Part shown: in pieces, positions 29,546-37,449 of the stretch
How positions within the stretch are numbered: position 1 is the stretch's first letter
Layout: each line of letters begins with the position of its first letter
Assembly: GCA_963793625.1 (NCBI GenBank)
Contig: CAWCAT010000025.1
Location: forward strand, 1-64,000
From: G963668605 sp963793625
GTDB lineage: Bacteria > Acidobacteriota > Terriglobia > Bryobacterales > Bryobacteraceae
DNA length: 64,000 nt
Direction: 5' to 3'
Translations under genes and position numbers: made by a program
The notes under the pieces: model-generated
Told to the model about the DNA's origin: nothing
The model's input: the letters and a program-made list of their open reading frames with translations, nothing else
Databases searched by the model: none

Positions 29546-30565
29546 ATGACTCCAGAAGACCGGGAGCGCTATTCCCGACAGATTTTATTCCCGGCAATAG
29601 GCGAATCCGGACAACAGAAGCTACTAGACGCGCGCGTGGCTGTAGTCGGTTGCGGTGCACTTGGAAGCTTTCATGCAGGAGCACTCGCGCGTGCCGGAGT
29701 CGGGCAATTAGTTCTGATCGACCGCGATTACGTAGAGATCAGCAATCTGCAGCGCCAGTGGCTTTATGAAGAAGCCGATGTCGAAGCCGGAACGCCCAAG
29801 GCAATTGCGGCAACGAATCGAATTGCGCGGATCAACTCCGGCATTTCAGTCAAGGCCGTAGTCGCGGATTTGACCCCTTCCAATATCGAGGACGTATTCG
29901 GGAAAGTCGACCTGATCATGGACGGATCCGATAACTTCGAGGTCCGCTACCTGCTCAACGATTACGCAGTCAGCAACAACATTCCATGGGTTTACGGCGC
30001 GGCCGTCGGCAGCTATGGTCTGACAATGGCGGTGATTCCCGGTGTTACCTGCTGTCTGAAATGCATCTATCCGGAACCTCCTTCAGGAGCACAGGCTACC
30101 TGCGAAACAGCCGGTGTCTTGAATTCAATCACATCCGTTATCGCGTCGCTACAGGTCGCTACCGCGTTGAAAATGCTGGCCGGATCTGAGCCCGTGAGCG
30201 CGCGAATTACCACCATCGATGTCTGGAGTGGCGTGATTCGGCAGATGGAGCAGCCAGCCCGTGATCCCGATTGCCAGGCTTGCTCACGACGCGATTTTCG
30301 TCATCTGCGGGGAGAAGGCCGAGCACCCATCAGTCTCTGCGGCAGGAACGCCGTGCAGATTCACGAACGCGCCAAACCGCTCGATCTAGCCGAATTGAAA
30401 GCCCGACTCGAACCGTTGGGAATGGTTCGTGCGAACGAGTTCGCCCTGCGATTTTTCCTGGCACCCTACGAGATGACTATTTTTCCCGATGGCCGCGCCA
30501 TTATCAAGGGAACGCAGGACGTTCCCACTGCGCGCACGCTTTACGCGCGTTACATCGGCAATTGA
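29546..30565 (+). CDS. E1-like (ThiF/MoeB family) adenylyltransferase
   Basis: The 339-residue enzyme starts MTPEDRERYSRQILFPAIG, the classic opening of ThiF/MoeB E1-like proteins. It has a VVGCGALGSF nucleotide-binding loop, an LIDRDYVEISNLQRQ motif, a DGSDNFEVRYLLND block, and two zinc-binding pairs, CLKC (about residue 172) and CQAC (about 249). ATCETAG carries the usual cysteine. Instead of the rhodanese domain of MoeZ it ends in a different C-terminal domain of about 80 residues. These enzymes activate the C-terminal Gly of a ubiquitin-like carrier with ATP. No carrier gene is adjacent. A second, rhodanese-fused E1 lies at 49640. Confidence 0.88.
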   Translation: MTPEDRERYSRQILFPAIGESGQQKLLDARVAVVGCGALGSFHAGALARAGVGQLVLIDRDYVEISNLQRQWLYEEADVEAGTPKAIAATNRIARINSGISVKAVVADLTPSNIEDVFGKVDLIMDGSDNFEVRYLLNDYAVSNNIPWVYGAAVGSYGLTMAVIPGVTCCLKCIYPEPPSGAQATCETAGVLNSITSVIASLQVATALKMLAGSEPVSARITTIDVWSGVIRQMEQPARDPDCQACSRRDFRHLRGEGRAPISLCGRNAVQIHERAKPLDLAELKARLEPLGMVRANEFALRFFLAPYEMTIFPDGRAIIKGTQDVPTARTLYARYIGN

Positions 30566-30566
30566 G

Positions 30567-31823
30567 CTAACTTTTGGCGAAGTACAGGCTCGAGGCCCGC
30601 TCCATATCGTGTTTGGTGAGACGCACGGGCTTGCTCTCGTAACGACTGATGCTCTTGAGAATGTTGCACATATCGGCCGGGTAACAGGCGCGCAGTTCAG
30701 AGCGGCCCTCACTCAGACACAGCTTTCGCATGAACTCCGCGCTGTCCGGTTCGTGCGGTATGTTTCGCTCGGTAACGACGCGATTGAAAATTTGATCGAA
30801 CGTGTCCGGATCCACCGGTTCCACATATATTTTGTTGCGAATGCGACGCAGAAAAGCTTCGTCAGCAAGATCGGCCGGATCGAGGTTCGTGGAGAATACC
30901 ACCATCAGCTCGAACGGAATCTGAAACTTTACGCCGTAACGCAGGCTCAGGTAATCGACACGCCGATCCAGGGGCACGATCCAGCGGTTCAGAAGGTCGC
31001 GGGGTGACATCAACTGGCGTCCAAAGTCGTCGATGATGAAAATGCCGTTATTGGCTTTCATCTGCAGCGGCGCGGCGTATATGCCTGAAACGTCGTCCAG
31101 GCGCAACTCCAGCATGCTTGGCACCAGTTCACCACCGACCACGATGCAGGGCCGCTTGCAGAGGAGCCAGCGCTGGTCGATATCAGGATCATCCATCTCA
31201 ATTTTGGTATGCACAACGGGATCGAAGAGGCTGATGATCTGGCCATCGACCTCCACTGCATACGGGATCAGGATGGCATCCTGATAAATTCGCAGCATGC
31301 GTTCCGCAATGCTTGTCTTTCCGTTTCCGGATGGCCCGTAGACGAATACTGAACTCTGCGAAATTAAGGCTGGGCCCAGCTGATCCAGTAGTCTGTCGGT
31401 AACTACCAGGTCGGAAAAGGCCTGACGCAGATTTCTGCGATCCACATTGACGTTGGCGGCCTGTTGCTTGGTAGCCTCATTATAATCGTTCAGCGAAACG
31501 GGGGCTGCGCCGGCATACTGGCTGATCTGGAAACGATCGCTGGCCAACTGTTTCCCGGCCTGGGACAGGATGAACTGATAGTCGTTGCCCAGCATGCCCT
31601 TTACTTCGATCAGCTGCTGCTGCCGCATTTGCCGGAACACGGTATCGACAATTGGAAACGACACCCGCAGGGCGCGGCTCAAGCCCATCAATGTGCTGTA
31701 ACCCTCCAGCAGGATTCGCCGGAGCATCAGATCGAGAATCAGGGATTGGGAAATGCCCAATTGTTCGAAGGTCTGCGGTACAGCTGGGGCAAAGCTCGTG
31801 CCGATTCCCGGAATACTAGCCAT
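30567..31823 (-). CDS. AAA ATPase with N-terminal winged-helix-like domain
   Basis: The first 130 residues after ATG 31823 (MASIPGIGTSFAPAVPQTFEQL) look like a helical, winged-helix-like region. An ATPase domain follows, with Walker A VYGPSGNGKTS near residue 193, Walker B GIFIIDDFGRQLM and sensor 1 VFSTNLDPADL, and a C-terminal lid ending in SLYFAKS. Proteins of this shape are sometimes annotated in genomes as chaperone-like ATPases linked with Flp pilus assembly; I cannot confirm that by search. It is divergent from the secretin gene at 31909, with starts only 8-86 bases apart, so a shared control region is likely. An earlier start at ATG 31901 is also possible. Confidence 0.7.
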   Translation of the reverse strand: MASIPGIGTSFAPAVPQTFEQLGISQSLILDLMLRRILLEGYSTLMGLSRALRVSFPIVDTVFRQMRQQQLIEVKGMLGNDYQFILSQAGKQLASDRFQISQYAGAAPVSLNDYNEATKQQAANVNVDRRNLRQAFSDLVVTDRLLDQLGPALISQSSVFVYGPSGNGKTSIAERMLRIYQDAILIPYAVEVDGQIISLFDPVVHTKIEMDDPDIDQRWLLCKRPCIVVGGELVPSMLELRLDDVSGIYAAPLQMKANNGIFIIDDFGRQLMSPRDLLNRWIVPLDRRVDYLSLRYGVKFQIPFELMVVFSTNLDPADLADEAFLRRIRNKIYVEPVDPDTFDQIFNRVVTERNIPHEPDSAEFMRKLCLSEGRSELRACYPADMCNILKSISRYESKPVRLTKHDMERASSLYFAKS

Positions 31824-31908
31824 GTGTAGGTGCTCTCCAGTTGATCTATCGGCGGATTGAGGTCGCGGGTTTATCCACGTTTGACACTCTTTCTTCGTCA
31901 TCTCTCTA

Positions 31909-33501
31909 TTGAGACCTGCGCTCTTTATCAGCTTTATCCTGCTCGCGTCCAGCCTGCTCGCTCAAACCGCCTCTGACCTGTACTACGACGGTCGAGACGC
32001 TGAAAAAAAGAAGCAGATTTCTCGCGCCTATCTGCTTTATTCTCAAGCTGCTGCACTTGATCCAACCAATAAGGAATATTGGGCGCGCGCGTTGGCCCTG
32101 CGAACCCGGGCGGTGATGGAATCGAAGGTGAGCCCGCTCGCCGGCACCCAGGAAACTACAAACGTAATTGCAGATGAGCCTGAAGTTCCCAGTGTGATCA
32201 GCACCGAGGAACTCGCCGAAGTGGAGAAATTCCGGCCTCCCACAGAGCTTATTGTTAAAAAAGGTCGCTTTGATTTCGCACTGCGCGGAGAACCCAGAGC
32301 GCTCTATGAACAGGTAAGCAAAATCTGTGATCTCCAGGTGGTTTTCGATGGAGATTTTCCGCCCTCGGCTGCGCCCGTGCCCTTTCGGCTTGGGACAATG
32401 ACCTGCCGTGAGGCAATGCGTGCGCTCGACGCTGCAACCGGATCCTTCACCGTTCCGATCGGCGAACGAATTTTCCTGGCTGCCAAGGACACGCCCCAGA
32501 AACGCACGGAAATCGAACCAACCGTCGTCCTGACCATGTCGATTCCCGAACCTGTCTCTGTGCAGGAAGCACAGGAACTGGCGCGCGCCGTGCAGCAGGC
32601 TATGGAGATCCCGAAGTTCTCCGTCGATTCGCAGCGCCGAATCGTGCTCATGCGCGACAGACTCTCAAAAGTTTATGCGGCGCAAGCGCTCTTCCAGCAG
32701 TTGCTTTATGGAAAGGCGCAGGTGGTGGTGGAGGTAGAGTTCCTCGAGGTATCCAAGAGTTCGTCTTACTCCTGGGGGCTTAATCTGCAAACGAAGTTCC
32801 CAATCGCGTATCTGGGTGGCGCATTCGGTTCTAAAGCATCGGCTATCTCGGGGTTCGCCAATCTGGTGACGTTTGGCGGAGGCAAAACACTCTTCGGATT
32901 CGGTCTCGCTAATGCCGAACTGTTCGCCAGCATGAGCAAGAACAATTCACGGAGCCTCATGCGCACGTCTATGCGCTCCGTCGACGGCCTTCCGGCCACA
33001 ATACACATTGGCGACAAGTATCCCATCATCACAGCTGAGTACTCCGGCGGCTCGGGATCCAACGTGGGCTACGTTCCCCCACCCAGTTTCACTTTCGAAG
33101 ATTTGGGCTTGATTATCAAGGTGACCCCGAAAGTACACAGTGGCGGTGAAGTGACGCTTGCGCTGGAATCCGAATTCAAGGTTCTCACCGGTAATGCGGC
33201 TAACGGAATCCCCATCATCTCAAACCGGAAACTGAGTTCCACAGTCCGCGTTTCAGACGGGCAGTGGGTGATCGTCGCCGGATTGATGAATGTGAACGAT
33301 GCACGCACGATATCTGGCCTGGCTGGAATCGGGAACATCCCCCTGGTCGGACCGCTGCTGCGTTCCAATACCCGCGATAAGACCAACAGTCAGATTCTAC
33401 TCGTCATCCGCCCGAGCGTTGTGACGCTTCCGCCGGACGAACTCGTCAAACCACGCAGCCTCTGGTTGGGCACGGACTCGCGCCCGCTATCCACATTGTA
33501 G
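31909..33501 (+). CDS. Secretin-family outer-membrane channel protein
   Basis: Starting at TTG 31909, the protein has a signal peptide (RPALFISFILLASSLLA) and a short TPR-like stretch (AYLLYSQAAALDPTNKEYW). An STN-like region (IVKKGRFDFALRGEPRALYEQVSKI) and N-domains with AAQALFQQLLYGKAQVVVEVEFLEV follow. The C-terminal secretin domain contains PTIH-like PATIHIGDKYPIIT, the VTPKVHSGGEVTLAL strands and the GNIPLVGPLLRSNTRDKTNSQILLVIRP signature. Secretins form gated outer-membrane rings for type II secretion, type IV pili or Tad pili. No other assembly genes are nearby except the divergent AAA ATPase. The length, 530 residues, is in the normal range. The TTG start is chosen because it gives the signal peptide. 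Confidence 0.88.
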   Translation: MRPALFISFILLASSLLAQTASDLYYDGRDAEKKKQISRAYLLYSQAAALDPTNKEYWARALALRTRAVMESKVSPLAGTQETTNVIADEPEVPSVISTEELAEVEKFRPPTELIVKKGRFDFALRGEPRALYEQVSKICDLQVVFDGDFPPSAAPVPFRLGTMTCREAMRALDAATGSFTVPIGERIFLAAKDTPQKRTEIEPTVVLTMSIPEPVSVQEAQELARAVQQAMEIPKFSVDSQRRIVLMRDRLSKVYAAQALFQQLLYGKAQVVVEVEFLEVSKSSSYSWGLNLQTKFPIAYLGGAFGSKASAISGFANLVTFGGGKTLFGFGLANAELFASMSKNNSRSLMRTSMRSVDGLPATIHIGDKYPIITAEYSGGSGSNVGYVPPPSFTFEDLGLIIKVTPKVHSGGEVTLALESEFKVLTGNAANGIPIISNRKLSSTVRVSDGQWVIVAGLMNVNDARTISGLAGIGNIPLVGPLLRSNTRDKTNSQILLVIRPSVVTLPPDELVKPRSLWLGTDSRPLSTL

Positions 33502-33517
33502 GAAGTTGAAAAGGGGA

Positions 33518-33589
33518 GCGGCCACCACGGGTGGAGGTGCCCTTGGCGGCCGCGTCATCTGCCGGAGGCATTTCGGAGGCTACCTCCGG
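33518..33589. repeat. Two GC-rich inverted repeats between secretin and SIS genes
   Basis: The first inverted repeat pairs gcggcc (33518-33523) with ggccgc (33548-33553), with a smaller inner pair ccac/gtgg. The second pairs ccggagg (33562-33568) with cctccgg (33583-33589). No T tract follows either one, so they are not standard terminators. They may protect or process transcript ends, or belong to a repeat family elsewhere in the genome. Confidence 0.45.
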
Positions 33590-33693
33590 TTGGGGTAGTA
33601 GGCCTAGTGTAGAGCAGGTTTTTCGCGATTACCAGCTAAAACAAAATTGACATAAAATGTTTTTTCACTGGGACAGGAGTAAACTAGAGTTTC

Positions 33694-34755
33694 ATGTCTA
33701 AGATGTTGGATGAAATACGGCAGCAGCCGTCTGCCCTGGATCGCACTCTCCGAGCAGAGTTGCGTGGAATCGAACGGCTGAAGAAGACGCTTGCCGCGAA
33801 ACGGCCTAAGTTTATCATCCTCGCTGCACGGGGGACCTCCGACAATGCCGCGCAGTTCGGCCGTTACCTGCTCGAAGTTGCGACCGGAATTCCGGTTTCG
33901 CTTGCGGCCCCTTCCATCTTCACGCTCTACAGCGCATCGGTGAGCTTCCAGGACGCGCTGGTAGTCGCCATTTCGCAATCGGGCGAATCGACCGACACGA
34001 ATTTCGTGCTGGAATGCGCGCGCAAGCAGGGCGCGATGACTGTGGGCATCACCAACGAGTCTGACAGCAGCATGGCGCGTCTCGCAGAGCACGTCATTCT
34101 GGTGCGGGCAGGCCGCGAAAAGAGCGTGGCAGCAACCAAGACCTACACGGGCCAGTTACTCGCACTTTACCTGTTAGCATACTCGCTGGGCGCCGCGATT
34201 AATCTCGACGATCTCCGCGCGATCCCAGAGTACGCATCCGCCGCGCTGAAATTGGAGCCCTCGATCGCGGAGACCTGCGAGCGCTATCGCTTTATGGATC
34301 ACACGGTCGTCGTGGGTCGCGGACTGAACTATTCCAACGCCTTCGAGTTCGCACTGAAGCTGATGGAGACCTGCTACGTCGTGGCCGAGCGATTCTCTTC
34401 CGCCGACCTGATGCATGGTCCGATCGCGATGGTCGCGGCGGACTTCCCCGTCTTCCTTTTTGCACCTTCAGGTCCGACCTGGCCTTCGCTGCGCGACATG
34501 CTCGAGAAACTCGCTTCGCTCAAGGCCGAGGCGCTGATCATAACGGACCAGGCGAACAAGGAAGCGATTCAGTTGCATCGGCGCGCCATCGTAGTGCCGG
34601 CAAAACTGGCACGTAAGAGCGCCATTCCGGAAGATCTCTTAACACCGATTCCGTACGTGATTCCAGCCCAGATTTTCGCGGCGCTGCTGGCCGAGCAAAA
34701 AGGGCTGAATCCTGATCACCCGCGCACGCTGCAGAAAGTTACGCTAACGATGTAG
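33694..34755 (+). CDS. Double SIS-domain sugar isomerase-like protein
   Basis: This 353-residue cytoplasmic protein contains two SIS domains and no glutaminase domain. The first has LAARGTSDNAAQFGRYLLE and AISQSGESTDTNFVLECA, the second VVGRGLNYSNAFEFALKLMETCYVVAERFSSADLMHGP. It resembles the isomerase half of glucosamine-6-phosphate synthase and AgaS-type sugar-phosphate isomerases/deaminases. It is the first gene of a tight block followed by an SDR, shikimate kinase and glycerate kinase. A role in amino-sugar phosphate metabolism is probable; the exact substrate is not shown. Confidence 0.85.
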   Translation: MSKMLDEIRQQPSALDRTLRAELRGIERLKKTLAAKRPKFIILAARGTSDNAAQFGRYLLEVATGIPVSLAAPSIFTLYSASVSFQDALVVAISQSGESTDTNFVLECARKQGAMTVGITNESDSSMARLAEHVILVRAGREKSVAATKTYTGQLLALYLLAYSLGAAINLDDLRAIPEYASAALKLEPSIAETCERYRFMDHTVVVGRGLNYSNAFEFALKLMETCYVVAERFSSADLMHGPIAMVAADFPVFLFAPSGPTWPSLRDMLEKLASLKAEALIITDQANKEAIQLHRRAIVVPAKLARKSAIPEDLLTPIPYVIPAQIFAALLAEQKGLNPDHPRTLQKVTLTM

Positions 34756-34770
34756 GTCGGCAGTCGCACC

Positions 34771-35571
34771 GTGCAGATCAAAGACAAGGTTGTTCTCATC
34801 ACGGGCGGTTCGGAAGGCATCGGTGCATGCTGCGCGGCGGAGTTCCGCAAGCGTGGCGCCCGGCTCGCACTAACCGCGCGTTCTGAAGAAAAACTACGGC
34901 AGGTTGCCGGCCCGGATGATATCTACATCGCTGGTGATCTGACCGATCCGGCACTGCGCCGCGAGGTGGTAACGCGTACGCTGGCGCATTTCGGGCGCAT
35001 CGATATCCTGCTGAACAATGCCGGCGTTGGTTTGTATTCACCAGCCTGGCGCTCGCCCATGGATGAGGTGCGCCACATGTTCGAGCTGAACGTGATTGCA
35101 CCACTCGACATGACGCAGTTGGTAGTCCAGCAAATGCGCGAACGCCGCTCTGGCGCGATCGTGAATCTCGGTTCGATTGCGGGCAAGATTACCCTGCCCT
35201 GGTTCACCATGTATTCGGCGTCGAAGTACGCGGTCGGAGCGATGACAGATGGCCTGCGGATGGAATTGCGCGCCGACGGCATACACGCCATGACCGTGTG
35301 CCCCGGTTACGTCCGCACGCGTTTCGCGACGAATGTGCTAGCAGGAGATCCGCCTGATTCCGTGCGCCGCGCAAAACAATTTTCAATCACCCCCGAGCAA
35401 TGCGCCAATGCAATTGCGAACGGACTGGAGCGCAACGCACGCGTAATCGTCACCCCGCGCAGCGGTTGGGCTCTGGTAATCGCCGAGCGATTATTCCCGA
35501 CGCTGGTTGACCGCCTGATGGAACGCCTCTATCATTCTCAACAGAGGGAGGCGCGCAGGATTGCTGGATGA
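34771..35571 (+). CDS. Short-chain dehydrogenase/reductase
   Basis: The protein starts at GTG 34771 and is a classical SDR of 266 residues. It shows the nucleotide-binding loop ITGGSEGIGACCAAEF, the structural motif LLNNAGVGLY, the catalytic serine in NLGSIAGKI, and the active-site YSASKYA with tyrosine and lysine. The substrate is unknown. It lies 15 bases behind the SIS gene and overlaps the shikimate kinase by four bases (ATGA), so the four genes probably form one transcript. Confidence 0.9.
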   Translation: MQIKDKVVLITGGSEGIGACCAAEFRKRGARLALTARSEEKLRQVAGPDDIYIAGDLTDPALRREVVTRTLAHFGRIDILLNNAGVGLYSPAWRSPMDEVRHMFELNVIAPLDMTQLVVQQMRERRSGAIVNLGSIAGKITLPWFTMYSASKYAVGAMTDGLRMELRADGIHAMTVCPGYVRTRFATNVLAGDPPDSVRRAKQFSITPEQCANAIANGLERNARVIVTPRSGWALVIAERLFPTLVDRLMERLYHSQQREARRIAG

Positions 35572-36095
35572 TTACCAAATTGAAACGAACGCCTGGTATC
35601 TATCTTGTTGGTTTCATGGGCTGCGGCAAATCCACTATCGGCCGCATGCTCGCCGAAAACATCGGCTGGCCGTTTGAAGATCTCGATGAAGAAATCGAAC
35701 GCGAGCGGCACGAGACGATCAGCGAAATCTTCGAGAAGAAGGGTGAGCCTGAATTCCGCCGCATCGAAGCGGAAGCGCTGAGGCGCCGTGTACGCCGGGT
35801 GGAATCCGGCCGCCCACTGGTACTCGCGCTCGGCGGCGGTGCATTCACGCAGCAGGAGAATGTGGAACTGCTGAAAGAGAACGGCATAACGATTTGGCTG
35901 GATTGCCCGCTTGAAGTTTTGCAGGTCCGCGTGGCAAGGGGGACTCACAGGCCCCTGGCGCGCGACCCTGAGAAATTCGAAGAGCTTTTTTCCACACGGC
36001 GTGCTGCATACGAACAGGCTGAGTTTCGCGTGGAAGTCGGAAATGCCTCGCCCTCGAATCACGTTACGCGAATTTTACAACTCCCCATCTTCTGA
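35568..36095 (+). CDS. aroK: Shikimate kinase
   Basis: The enzyme phosphorylates shikimate at O-3 in aromatic amino acid synthesis. The 175-residue protein has a Walker A (GFMGCGKSTIGRMLAENIG, near residue 17), an EDLDEEIE shikimate-binding aspartate block, EFRRIEAEALRR with the substrate-binding arginine, the LALGGGAFTQ motif, and the RGTHRPLA lid. It follows the SDR by overlap and precedes glycerate kinase by two bases. Confidence 0.93.
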   Translation: MITKLKRTPGIYLVGFMGCGKSTIGRMLAENIGWPFEDLDEEIERERHETISEIFEKKGEPEFRRIEAEALRRRVRRVESGRPLVLALGGGAFTQQENVELLKENGITIWLDCPLEVLQVRVARGTHRPLARDPEKFEELFSTRRAAYEQAEFRVEVGNASPSNHVTRILQLPIF

Positions 36096-36097
36096 TC

Positions 36098-37414
36098 ATG
36101 CTGCGAAAACATGTTGTGAACATTTTCCGTTCGGCTCTGAAAGCGGCCGATCCGGTAGAGGCGGTAGTGCGCCACCTCGACATAGTTGGAAACACACTGC
36201 GCGTCGGAAAGCAGCGTTACCGTCTGGATCAGTTCCGCAACATCTACGTCATTGGCGCCGGCAAGGCTAGTGCGGCGATGGCACTGGCCGTCGAAAAGAC
36301 GTTGGGCAAACGCATCACCGGTGGACTCGTGAATGTGAAGTACGGCCATTTGGCTAAGCTCAAACGCGTGGAGTTGAATGAGTGCGGCCATCCCTTGCCG
36401 GATCAGCGCGGAGTCGACGGCGCACGCCGCATAGCGGAGATCGCGTCGAATGCTACTGCAGACGATCTGATCGTTTGCGTGATCTCCGGTGGGGGCTCGG
36501 CGTTACTGCCCTATCCGGCAGATCCGATCACTCTGGAAGAAAAGCAGGTGACCACGAAACTGCTGCTGAATTGCGGCGCCAACATTCACGAAATAAATGC
36601 CGTGCGCAAACATATCTCTGCGATCAAAGGTGGTCAACTCGCACGTATGGCGTATCCCGCGACTGTGTTGGCGCTGATGCTCTCCGACGTGATTGGTGAC
36701 GACCTCGACGTGATTGCTTCCGGGCCGACTGCTCCAGACAGTTCCACCTACTCTTCGGCCAAAGCGGTGTTCGAAAAGTACGGAGTGTTCGAGAAAGTGC
36801 CTGCGACTGTTCGTGAACGCCTGGAGCGTGGCCTGCATGGCGAACTCGAAGAGACGCCGAAACCCGCGGATGCCGTATTCGCCCGGACGCGCAATGTGAT
36901 CGTCGGCAGCAATCTGCTCGCTGTAAACGCGGCCGCGGCGAAGGCGAAGGAGTTGGGTTATCGCACACTGGTGCTGTCCACCTTTATCGAAGGTGAAACG
37001 AAAGACGTGGCGCGCATGCATGCAGCAATCGCGAAAGAGATTCTCACTTCGGGGCGTCCGCTCAAGCCACCGTGCTGCCTGATTTCCGGCGGCGAGACAA
37101 CGGTGACAATCCGAGGCGACGGGCTCGGCGGGCGCAATCAGGAATTCGCATTAGCCGCCGCTATCGACATTGCCGGTCTGGAGAATGTCGTAGTCCTCAG
37201 CGGTGGCACTGACGGAAGCGACGGGCCCACCGACGCGGCAGGAGCGATAGCAGATGGAAGCACGCTGACTCGCGCGGCAAGAATAGGCCAGGACGCGAAA
37301 GCCAGTCTCGCGCGCAACGATTCCTACCATTTCTTCGAGTCAGTGGGGGATTTGCTGAAGACGGGGCCTACCAACACGAATGTGATGGACGTGAGGATAT
37401 TGCTGATCGGGTGA
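36098..37414 (+). CDS. Glycerate kinase, MOFRL family
   Basis: The 438-residue protein matches the glycerate 2-kinase type (DUF4147 plus MOFRL). It shows VIGAGKASAAMALAVEKTL, CVISGGGSALLPYP, LSDVIGDDLDVIASGPTAPDSSTY and, in the MOFRL half, ISGGETTVTIRGDGLGGRNQEFALAAA and VLSGGTDGSDGPTDAAGAI. It phosphorylates glycerate with ATP, linking glycolate or serine use to glycolysis. It is the last of the four-gene block, and its stop codon sits in the stem of a hairpin shared with the convergent DUF4097 gene. Confidence 0.92.
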   Translation: MLRKHVVNIFRSALKAADPVEAVVRHLDIVGNTLRVGKQRYRLDQFRNIYVIGAGKASAAMALAVEKTLGKRITGGLVNVKYGHLAKLKRVELNECGHPLPDQRGVDGARRIAEIASNATADDLIVCVISGGGSALLPYPADPITLEEKQVTTKLLLNCGANIHEINAVRKHISAIKGGQLARMAYPATVLALMLSDVIGDDLDVIASGPTAPDSSTYSSAKAVFEKYGVFEKVPATVRERLERGLHGELEETPKPADAVFARTRNVIVGSNLLAVNAAAAKAKELGYRTLVLSTFIEGETKDVARMHAAIAKEILTSGRPLKPPCCLISGGETTVTIRGDGLGGRNQEFALAAAIDIAGLENVVVLSGGTDGSDGPTDAAGAIADGSTLTRAARIGQDAKASLARNDSYHFFESVGDLLKTGPTNTNVMDVRILLIG

Positions 37415-37439
37415 CCAGGCAGTCGCCTAATCACCCGAT
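37406..37439. terminator. Hairpin between two convergent genes
   Basis: atcgggtga (37406-37414) pairs perfectly with tcacccgat (37431-37439), and the loop contains an inner aggc/gcct pair. The glycerate kinase stop codon lies inside the left arm. No T tract follows, so it may work as a structural end signal for the convergent transcripts rather than a standard terminator. Confidence 0.4.
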
Positions 37440-37449
37440 AGTGAAACGC

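Noticed and set aside
33600..33693. glmS-type ribozyme before the SIS-domain gene
   Set aside because: The gene lacks a glutaminase domain and the leader does not show the conserved ribozyme core; only a short AT-rich stretch with a TTGACA-like hexamer is seen.
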